Source: Desulfovibrionales bacterium | GTDB lineage: Bacteria; Desulfobacterota; Desulfovibrionia; Desulfovibrionales; Desulfomicrobiaceae | DNA length: 64,000 nt | Assembly: GCA_012729655.1 (NCBI GenBank) | Contig: JAAYCS010000189.1 | Location: 1 to 64,000 of the forward strand | Direction: 5' to 3' | Translations under genes and position numbers: made by a program | Shown: piece after piece, positions 8,313-15,279 of the stretch | Layout: each line of letters begins with the position of its first letter | Numbering within the stretch: the stretch's first letter is position 1 | Notes under the pieces: model-generated | What the model was told of the DNA's origin: nothing | Seen by the model: only the letters and a program-made list of their open reading frames with translations | The model's database searches: none

Positions 8313-8358
8313 CCAAAACCTTTTCCACAGGTCTGCTCACAGGGTGAAAACAGCCTTT

Positions 8359-9549
8359 TCAGCCGCTGGCAGATGCATTGTGACGCACAAATACCCTCCC
8401 GCTGACCGGGAGGATAACGGCAAACAGGCCGCCCACAACGAAAAAGGTGACGGGAAGCCCCTGGCCATCAGCAAGACCGCCCACCAAGGGGCCGGTCAGG
8501 ACAAAACCAAGACGGAAAAGCAGGCTGTGCAGGGACAGGATGCTTGCCCTGTTGCTGCGCTCGCTGGCGTTCTGCAGGCGGGCGCGCATGAGAGGCCCCT
8601 GCAGCCCGCGCATGGCCGTCAGCAGATAGTAAAAGAGGAACCCGCCTGGCGCCGCAGTCAGCCCCAGGCCAGCATAGGCCGTAACGACAAGGACGAAAAA
8701 AAGGATGTTCATGCCTGCCAGGCCCAGGCAGGACTGCACCCGATGGCTGTTTGCCGCTGCCAGGGCCACCACCAGATTGGCCCCGGCCCATGCCGGGCCG
8801 AACCAGTCCAGGGGCACTCCACAGTACTGCATGTACGGTTGGATGAGCCAGACCAGGTAAAACGAGGCCAGCCCCAGAAGCATGCCATGCAGCATGGTCG
8901 AGCGGATGCCCGAATTTTCGCGCAGGGCGTACCTGCATACGCCCAGGGCCTCGGAAAGATGGGATGTGACCGGCCTCAAGGTCTTGGCCCGGGGCTCGTG
9001 CAGAGTCAGGCACAGGCCAAGGGCCAGCACCCATACGCCGGTCTGGGCCACAAAAGGCAGGAGGGGGGATGTGCTGTACATGATCCCTGCAGCGAGGGCC
9101 CCGGCAGCCTCCCCACCCTGGGCCCAGCTCACCATCCGACCGTCGCAACGGGTGTAGAGCTCAACACGGTTCTCGGCCTGCAGGATCTCAAAGAGCAAGG
9201 CCGTATCCGAACCGCTGATGAATGCATAGGACACGCCCAAAAGCAATTCAGCTCCCAAGACCCCCCAAAACGAGGTCGCCACAAGATACCAGCCCCACCC
9301 GAGGATGCCGAGGATACAGGCCACAATCAAAGCGCGGCGATATCCCAGTCTGTCGCTGACATACCCGGAAGGGTACTCCATGACCACGCTGGCTGCCGAA
9401 AAAAAGGCCTGCAGCATCAGTATCTCGGTAAGGGACAGACCGATCCGGTCCTTCCAGAAGATGGTGATCACGGCCATGGGGAAAAGGGTCATCTTCAGGG
9501 CCGCGAACACGTTCAACTTGAGAATGGAAGCCGACAGGACTGTGCTCAT
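8359..9549 (-). CDS. Major facilitator superfamily transporter
   Basis: The protein of about 396 residues has 10-12 predicted membrane helices. The MFS loop 2-3 signature is seen as SGYVSDRLGYRRALIVA, with the conserved D-R-x-G-RR pattern. The ATG at 9549 is preferred because GGGGCG precedes it; the longer frame has no such site. The substrate is unknown. The sequence resembles small-molecule/drug exporters of Desulfovibrio. It lies upstream of the nrdG riboswitch on the same strand but is separated from it by a promoter, so it is probably an independent unit. Confidence 0.85.
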   Translation of the reverse strand: MSTVLSASILKLNVFAALKMTLFPMAVITIFWKDRIGLSLTEILMLQAFFSAASVVMEYPSGYVSDRLGYRRALIVACILGILGWGWYLVATSFWGVLGAELLLGVSYAFISGSDTALLFEILQAENRVELYTRCDGRMVSWAQGGEAAGALAAGIMYSTSPLLPFVAQTGVWVLALGLCLTLHEPRAKTLRPVTSHLSEALGVCRYALRENSGIRSTMLHGMLLGLASFYLVWLIQPYMQYCGVPLDWFGPAWAGANLVVALAAANSHRVQSCLGLAGMNILFFVLVVTAYAGLGLTAAPGGFLFYYLLTAMRGLQGPLMRARLQNASERSNRASILSLHSLLFRLGFVLTGPLVGGLADGQGLPVTFFVVGGLFAVILPVSGRVFVRHNASASG

Positions 9550-9676
9550 ATCGCCCCGCGCCTCCCGCACATCAGATCCCACGACGCTTGTTCATCCTTT
9601 TGTTATGCTTGGCGCAATGCCCTTCTCGATCATCCCGTATCCGCGACAACACGGAACCCCTTTACGAAAGGGGAAC

Positions 9677-9702
9677 AAAAAAGGCCCCGCAGGGCCTTTT
9701 TT
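9677..9702. terminator. Bidirectional intrinsic terminator after qrcD
   Basis: AAAAAAGGCCC pairs with GGGCCTTTTTT around a CGCA loop, giving T-runs on both strands. It sits 19 nt beyond the qrcD stop codon and ends the qrc operon. Confidence 0.9.
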
Positions 9703-9720
9703 GTGGGGAGCGCACGCACC

Positions 9721-10956
9721 CTACTTGTTCAGCTTCACTTCCTGAGGGAAGATCGGCAGGTAGCGGTAGGACAGGCTCATGACCAGGAATCCGTAGGCCA
9801 CGATCATGAGGGATGTGGACCACTCGGCCCAGTTGGGCATGTAGGAGGTCCAGCGGTCAAAGGTCATGACCGGGATGGCCAGGCCTTGCACCGTGAAGAC
9901 GAACCGGTTGATGGTCACGCCGATGGCTGCCAGGACCGCGGCAATGTACATCAGCGCCGGACGGTTGCGCACCGCGGGCAGGATGAGCATGAGGGCTGGC
10001 AGCAGCCCGCACACAACCAGTTCAGCCCACAGCAAACCGATGCCATAGCCGTACTCGCTGTTGTACATCTGCTCGAAGGTCAGACCCATGCCGGGCAGGA
10101 TGCCCTTGGCCCAGGCATACGTGTCCAGAATCTTGAAGAACATGTAAAAGCACAGGAGCAGACCGGAAATCTTGCCCATGAGCTTCTTGGTTTCGTAACT
10201 GACCAGTTTGCGGCCGGTGATGGTTTCCATCAGCGTGGCACAGAGCATGGTGAAGCCGGGGCCCGTGGCGATGGCCGAGGAGATGAACAGGAAGAACGTC
10301 CAGGGCCAGATGAAGAAGCCTTCGCGATACACGAACGGGCGGCCGAAGAGCACACCGTACATACCGCCCAGGGAACCCTGATGGAAGAAGGACAGGAAAG
10401 TGCCGATGCCGGCGAAGAGCGGCATGTACACATGGAAGTTGTGGGCCAGGTGGTGGCAGAACTTGTTCTCGTTGATCTTGCGGTTTTCCAGGATGATCGG
10501 CACGTACTCGATGATCAGGACGGTCAAGTAACAGGTGATACAGAAGATGACTTCCGTCAGCATGGAATGGACGTTGGGGTGCCAGTAGCCGAACCAGGCC
10601 CGCAGGGGCTGCCCGACGTCGAGCACCAGGACGAGCATGGCGCCGGAATAGCACAGGAATCCGACAATGACCGCCAGGTTGATGATGTTTTTCAGCTCAT
10701 CGATGCGGATGATGTAACGCAGGAAGCCGGAGAAAAAGGCTCCGGCGCCCAGGGCGATGACCGCCAAGTCAAAGGTGATCCACAGGCCGAACCCGAAATA
10801 GTTGTCCAGACCCGTCACGCCGATACCGGTTCCCAGGACCTTGAACGCCCCGTATCCGCCCCAGGCGAGGAAGATACTGATCACGCCCAGCCAGGCCAGG
10901 AACTTTCCAACAGAACACCGTTCCACCCCTTCGGGCCAGTACGCTCTATCAGACAT
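9721..10956 (-). CDS. qrcD: Menaquinone reductase, integral membrane subunit QrcD (NrfD-like)
   Basis: The 411-residue NrfD/PsrC-type membrane protein has about ten helices and binds the quinone in the Qrc complex. Qrc passes electrons from periplasmic cytochrome c3 (from H2 or formate) to menaquinone. The sequence is strongly hydrophobic throughout, with characteristic charged/aromatic loops such as FFHQGSLGGMYGVLFGRP and EGFFIWPWTFFLF. It is the last gene of qrcABCD, overlapping qrcC by 8 nt, with the ribosome site GGGGAGAA. A strong terminator follows. Confidence 0.93.
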   Translation of the reverse strand: MSDRAYWPEGVERCSVGKFLAWLGVISIFLAWGGYGAFKVLGTGIGVTGLDNYFGFGLWITFDLAVIALGAGAFFSGFLRYIIRIDELKNIINLAVIVGFLCYSGAMLVLVLDVGQPLRAWFGYWHPNVHSMLTEVIFCITCYLTVLIIEYVPIILENRKINENKFCHHLAHNFHVYMPLFAGIGTFLSFFHQGSLGGMYGVLFGRPFVYREGFFIWPWTFFLFISSAIATGPGFTMLCATLMETITGRKLVSYETKKLMGKISGLLLCFYMFFKILDTYAWAKGILPGMGLTFEQMYNSEYGYGIGLLWAELVVCGLLPALMLILPAVRNRPALMYIAAVLAAIGVTINRFVFTVQGLAIPVMTFDRWTSYMPNWAEWSTSLMIVAYGFLVMSLSYRYLPIFPQEVKLNK

Positions 10957-11719
10957 GTTCTCCCCCCTTCGCGTTCTTCAGGTAGTTGTCCCCGAGTTTG
11001 CGCACCCATTCACGCTTGGAGTAGTAGTACACCTGCGGGTCGGTGCCGAGCTTGGCCAGCAGGCGGAAAGCGTTCTTGGACGCGGCCAGCTTGCTAACTT
11101 CGTGCTCGGGATTGTTGAGGTTGCCGAATTTGATGGCTCCGGTCGGGCAGATCTCCGCGCACGCCGGGATATACGCATTCTCTGGCAGCTCCGTCGGGTT
11201 TTCTCCGTTCATGCGCGCCTGTTCCTTGGCTGCGTTGAAACGATGATGGCAGAATGTACACTTCTCCACCACGCCACGTGGACGTGCCGAAACATACGGG
11301 GTCAAGGTCTTTTCCATACCCTCGGGCCAGATCGGATCAAACCAGTTGAAATAACGGGCATGATACGGACAGGCCGCCATACAGTACCGGCACCCGATAC
11401 AACGGGGATAGATCTGGCTGACGATGCCGCCCTCTTCGTCCTTCAAGGTCGCCACCACGGGACAGACCGTGGAGCAGGATGGCTTGCCGCACTGCATGCA
11501 CGGCCTGGGCAGATAGGCGACCTGGTGTTCGGGAAAGGGTTTCTCGTTTGACAGCTCATATATGTTCATCCAGTCGGTGGTCCGCAGCTTGTTGGACGCG
11601 TCGACTTCCGGGGGCAGGTTGTTCTCCGCCTTGCAGGCCACGGCGCAGGCGCCGCAGCCGGTGCACTTGTCAAGGTCAATGACCATGCCCCATTTCACCT
11701 TGAATTCTTTTGCTTGCAT
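10949..11719 (-). CDS. qrcC: Menaquinone reductase, iron-sulfur subunit QrcC
   Basis: The 256-residue ferredoxin-like subunit carries four Cys clusters: CTGCGACAVACK, CMQCGKPSCSTVCP, CIGCRYCMAACP, and the later CTFC...CAEICP. This is the usual arrangement of the four-cluster electron-transfer subunit of molybdopterin-oxidoreductase-type complexes (PsrB/NrfC type). It connects the heme subunit QrcA with the membrane subunit QrcD. It lies 40 nt downstream of qrcB with an AGAGGAT ribosome site. Confidence 0.93.
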   Translation of the reverse strand: MQAKEFKVKWGMVIDLDKCTGCGACAVACKAENNLPPEVDASNKLRTTDWMNIYELSNEKPFPEHQVAYLPRPCMQCGKPSCSTVCPVVATLKDEEGGIVSQIYPRCIGCRYCMAACPYHARYFNWFDPIWPEGMEKTLTPYVSARPRGVVEKCTFCHHRFNAAKEQARMNGENPTELPENAYIPACAEICPTGAIKFGNLNNPEHEVSKLAASKNAFRLLAKLGTDPQVYYYSKREWVRKLGDNYLKNAKGGEHV

Positions 11720-11759
11720 TGTGGGTATCCTCTTCTTTTCTCCAGGTGCTCAAGAAACG

Positions 11760-13820
11760 TTACGCCTTGCTGACAGTGACCCGAACCGCGCCAAGCCGTG
11801 AAATACCGGTCTTGGCCTCAACTTCTGCGGTCAAGAGCTTGAAGACGTTATCTCCCTTGCCTCTGGAAAAACCGTCCCAGGCAGTGTGGCCAAAACCCAA
11901 CGGAGCCACCACGGTATCGTTCATCACTCCCTCAAAGATGCCGACTCTGGCTTTGCACTCGCCGCCGGCATTTGCCAACTTGACCAGGTCGTCCTTTTTC
12001 AGACCCAGGTTCTTGGCCGTGGCCCCGTTGACCAGCACGTACATGTCGTTGCCAAACATCTCGTTGAAACGGATGGCGTTGGTCCCAAAGGGCGGGGTGG
12101 CGATTTTGGCGCTGCCGATCTTCAAACGCGTCACCGCAGACAGGGCCAGGGACTTGCCATCCGCGGAGGCGACAGGAATTTCCTGCATGGGTTTCGTCCA
12201 CAGGGCCAGGTCCTGGGCAGGGTATTCCTTGCCGATCCACGGAGTGCCTTCCAGCAGGGAATCCATTTCGGCACCCAGGGCCTCGGCCTTGGCCTTGACC
12301 ACGTCCTCGAACTTCTCGAAGCCCAGGTCCAGACCGGCCTTGGCAGCGACAGAGAGCAGGACGTCGCCGGCCGGCTTGGTGTCGAATACGGGCTTGATGA
12401 CCGCCGCGGCGACCGTATAGTTGGGCTGACCCGAGCCATAGGGTGAATATGCGTCATCCAGACGCTCGAACGCGTAGCAATCGGGCATGATCAGGTCGGC
12501 CATGGTTGCGGTCTCGTCCATGAAGGGGCTGAAGGACACCACAAAACCCGCCTTGTCGATGGCCGCCTGGGCCTTGGCCAGATTCGGCATGGCGTAGGCC
12601 GGATTGGCGGAGTGAACAAGGAGCACGGCCGGAGCATCTGACCCGCCATCCGCCACAGTCGACAAGAAGGCTGCAAGGTCATTGCCGAGGAGTGCCTTTT
12701 TGCTCGCTGCGGCCTGCACGACTTTCGGGGCCCATGGCAGAACCCGCACCCCACCAACCACGTTGATCCGCTCCAGGAGCATGTTCACATACATTCCTGC
12801 AACGGCCTCCATGGCGCCCAGGCCCTGCCCAGACTCGGATGCCGCCAATACCAGCGGGCGACCGGCCTTGATCAGGTCCAAAGCCAGCCCTTTGATCACT
12901 TCGGCGGAAACACCAGTCAATGCGGACACCTGTTCCGGCTTGTAGTGAGCCTCCAGGAACTTCGCAAAATTGGCGTAGCCAGGCCAGGTCGAGCGGTCGC
13001 GGCCCTCCTTGAGGATCACGGAAGCCAAACCCAGGGCCAGAATGGGCTCTGTGCCGGCGTTGCATGGCACCCAGACATCGCCCACGGCCGAGGTCCCGTT
13101 CTGGGCCGGTCCGACATATACGTACTTGATCTTTTTGTCCCGGCTGGCGGAGAAGGCCCGACCATTCCGGGCCACATTGCCCCAAGAGCCCAAGGCGTCG
13201 GCCCCGAGCAGAAGGACATGGCTCGCATTTTCAATGTCGTAGCCGACCTGGCCATCCCCCCCGAGCATGGCTAGCGCCGCCGCCGCAGGGGCGCTTTCAC
13301 CGGGCATGAAGAACGCCTTGTCTGAGCCGGCCTTGCCTACGAGGCCTGCCAGCACGTCGGACACGGAGCCGGTCTCGTCACCGCTGATCATCGCCACGCT
13401 TGATCCCGCGGCCTTCAGCTTTTCGACCAACAGATTCTCGGCCTCTTCCCAGCTGATATCCTTAAATTTATCACCGTCCTTGACCTTGGGATTTTTCACC
13501 CTGGAAGGACTGTACAGGAGTTGCACACTGGCTGCGCCCAGGGGGCATATCCCACCCAGGCTCAGCGGATGGTCAGGATTGCCCTCAGCCCCGACCGGCT
13601 TCCCAGCCACGGTTTTGACCTTGATGCCGTATGCATCGGCACCCAGCTTGCATAATGCCGGAACCTTCACTTCCTCGCCGTAGTTCAGACGGGGAACCCA
13701 CGGCCAATTCTGGGTCCAGACGGACACGTCATCAAGGGATTTCCAAACCACGGGAGTGAAGAGGCTGCCTACGACGCCGCCAGTCACCAAAGAAATAAAG
13801 CTTCTTCTGTCGAGTCCCAT
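11760..13820 (-). CDS. qrcB: Menaquinone reductase, molybdopterin-oxidoreductase-like subunit QrcB
   Basis: The 686-residue periplasmic subunit has the fold of the CISM molybdopterin family and a twin-arginine-type N-terminus (DRRSFISLVTGG). The N-terminal Cys cluster expected of active family members is missing. The region that should hold it shows only isolated cysteines (VPALCKLGADAYG and GGICPLGA). This matches D. vulgaris QrcB, which is known to lack the molybdenum cofactor and FeS cluster. Its role is therefore structural or electron-transfer rather than catalytic. The start has a strong GAGAGGAG site. Confidence 0.93.
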   Translation of the reverse strand: MGLDRRSFISLVTGGVVGSLFTPVVWKSLDDVSVWTQNWPWVPRLNYGEEVKVPALCKLGADAYGIKVKTVAGKPVGAEGNPDHPLSLGGICPLGAASVQLLYSPSRVKNPKVKDGDKFKDISWEEAENLLVEKLKAAGSSVAMISGDETGSVSDVLAGLVGKAGSDKAFFMPGESAPAAAALAMLGGDGQVGYDIENASHVLLLGADALGSWGNVARNGRAFSASRDKKIKYVYVGPAQNGTSAVGDVWVPCNAGTEPILALGLASVILKEGRDRSTWPGYANFAKFLEAHYKPEQVSALTGVSAEVIKGLALDLIKAGRPLVLAASESGQGLGAMEAVAGMYVNMLLERINVVGGVRVLPWAPKVVQAAASKKALLGNDLAAFLSTVADGGSDAPAVLLVHSANPAYAMPNLAKAQAAIDKAGFVVSFSPFMDETATMADLIMPDCYAFERLDDAYSPYGSGQPNYTVAAAVIKPVFDTKPAGDVLLSVAAKAGLDLGFEKFEDVVKAKAEALGAEMDSLLEGTPWIGKEYPAQDLALWTKPMQEIPVASADGKSLALSAVTRLKIGSAKIATPPFGTNAIRFNEMFGNDMYVLVNGATAKNLGLKKDDLVKLANAGGECKARVGIFEGVMNDTVVAPLGFGHTAWDGFSRGKGDNVFKLLTAEVEAKTGISRLGAVRVTVSKA

Positions 13821-13838
13821 CGTAAATCCACTCCTCTC

Positions 13839-14381
13839 TTATTTGTGGCACACAAAGCAGGCGTTGCTGGCGCCATTCTTGGCATGGCATTCTTCACACT
13901 GCCACATCTTCATGGTGTCCTTGCTGTAGCCCGAGAGCCTGTTTTCATGGTAGACGGGCGGGGTGCTCATCGTGGACACATCGTGGTGACACGTTTTGCA
14001 CTCAAATTTTTCCTTGTGCGCGATATGGGAGAAGTACACGTTATCTGGCTGTTTCTGGTAGGCCAGCCATTCCACTTCCTTTTCCTTCTGCACGTACTCG
14101 GTTACGAAACGGGCCTCTTCTGGATCCTCCCCCTGGACGTCCTCATGACACCCGACACAATTTGCATTGGTAGGCAACCCGGTGAAGGAGCCATTCTCCC
14201 GAAACGCATGACAATCCTCACATGCCATGGCCTGGCCTTCCACATGCACGACGTGATCGAACCGGATGGGTTGGGCCTTCTGACTGTACAGGACTTTGGG
14301 GAAGCCCCACCAACCAAGCACGATCGATGCCACCAAGCCGACCAGGAATGGCAGCACCACGCAGCTTTTGCATTTTGCCAC
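13839..14381 (-). CDS. qrcA: Menaquinone reductase, multiheme cytochrome c subunit QrcA
   Basis: The 180-residue membrane-anchored cytochrome receives electrons from periplasmic type I cytochrome c3 and feeds the Qrc complex. An N-terminal membrane helix (VVLPFLVGLVASIVLGWWGF) precedes five CxxCH heme sites: CEDCH, CVGCH, CKTCH, CEECH and CFVCH. The D. vulgaris protein is described as hexaheme, so one site here is missing or atypical. The start is a GTG with GGAGAGGA upstream. It heads the qrcABCD operon. A candidate TTGACA box lies about 90 nt upstream. Confidence 0.92.
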   Translation of the reverse strand: MAKCKSCVVLPFLVGLVASIVLGWWGFPKVLYSQKAQPIRFDHVVHVEGQAMACEDCHAFRENGSFTGLPTNANCVGCHEDVQGEDPEEARFVTEYVQKEKEVEWLAYQKQPDNVYFSHIAHKEKFECKTCHHDVSTMSTPPVYHENRLSGYSKDTMKMWQCEECHAKNGASNACFVCHK

Positions 14382-14467
14382 AGTCCTCTCCTCCTACCGC
14401 GTTGAAATGAGATATGAAAAAAATCCCTCAGAATAATTGCCCTTCTGTATTCAAGAGGGTCTGCCCG

Positions 14468-14473
14468 TGTCAA
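14468..14473 (-). promoter_or_regulatory. Candidate -35 element of the qrc operon
   Basis: A perfect TTGACA on the minus strand, about 90 nt upstream of qrcA. The matching -10 is weak (TACAGA at 18-nt spacing), so this is only a candidate promoter. Confidence 0.35.
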
Positions 14474-14587
14474 GAGATAATGAAAAAAATCACGATCTTC
14501 CGAATAGGAATAACCCCCTCGAAAGACGAAGATTTCCGTGGCGAAACGGACTATTCCCACCTGAATGATCGACAATGCATCTCACGT

Positions 14588-15139
14588 TCAAATGGAAAAC
14601 TGAATCCCCGATTCTGCCCACAGCGGCAGGCGCAGGTCCTTGTCCGAGAGGATTGGCGGCAGATCAGGCCACGCGATGTTCAGATCAGGATCGTTCCAGC
14701 GAATTCCTCCTTCGTGCCCTGGGGCATAAGGAGCATCCACCTTGTAGAGAAATTCCACATGTCCGGTAAGGGTCATGTACCCATGCGCCATGCCCTTGGG
14801 AACCAGAAGCTGAAGAAAATTCTCTGCTGACAGGGTAAACCCCTGCCACTTGCCGAATGTAGCCGAGCCCTTGCGCAGGTCCACCACCACATCAAAAACC
14901 GCGCCCCTGGTCACCCGCACAAGCTTGGCCTGGGCCATGGGCGGAATTTGAAAATGCAGTCCTCGCAATACACCAGCTCTTGTAGAAATAACTTGATTGT
15001 CCTGAACAAAATCAATGTCCAGGCCATGGGCGGCAAACTGGCGACGGCTATAGGTTTCACAAAAAGAGCCGCGATGGTCGCCGAAGACATTCGGCTTTAT
15101 GAGCAGCACGCCGGGGATATCAGTCAACGTTACATTCAT
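14588..15139 (-). CDS. rfbC: dTDP-4-dehydrorhamnose 3,5-epimerase
   Basis: The 183-residue cupin enzyme epimerises dTDP-4-keto-6-deoxyglucose at C3 and C5 on the way to dTDP-L-rhamnose, a precursor of surface polysaccharides. Family motifs are in order: FVQDNQVIS, then GVLRGLHFQ with the catalytic His, VVVDLRKGSATFG, and the C-terminal VPKGMAHGY. The length is typical. It stands alone here, without rfbA, rfbB or rfbD beside it, so the rest of the pathway must be elsewhere. No strong ribosome site is seen at the ATG. Confidence 0.92.
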   Translation of the reverse strand: MNVTLTDIPGVLLIKPNVFGDHRGSFCETYSRRQFAAHGLDIDFVQDNQVISTRAGVLRGLHFQIPPMAQAKLVRVTRGAVFDVVVDLRKGSATFGKWQGFTLSAENFLQLLVPKGMAHGYMTLTGHVEFLYKVDAPYAPGHEGGIRWNDPDLNIAWPDLPPILSDKDLRLPLWAESGIQFSI

Positions 15140-15279
15140 AGGATACCCGAGTATCAGGGTTGATGTTTACACACTGCGGAGACACTCTCTCTGCAGGCGA
15201 TGCGGCCTGCGTTTTGGTCACACAGGAACGCATAAAGCAAGCCTTCTTTTTCATGTCGGCATGGACGATGCCCATGATA

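Noticed and set aside
8269-11097. Rightward open frame of 942 codons over the MFS and qrcD/qrcC genes
   Set aside because: It is the antisense shadow of well-supported leftward genes, with no domain, no ribosome site and His/Gln/Gly-rich low-complexity composition.
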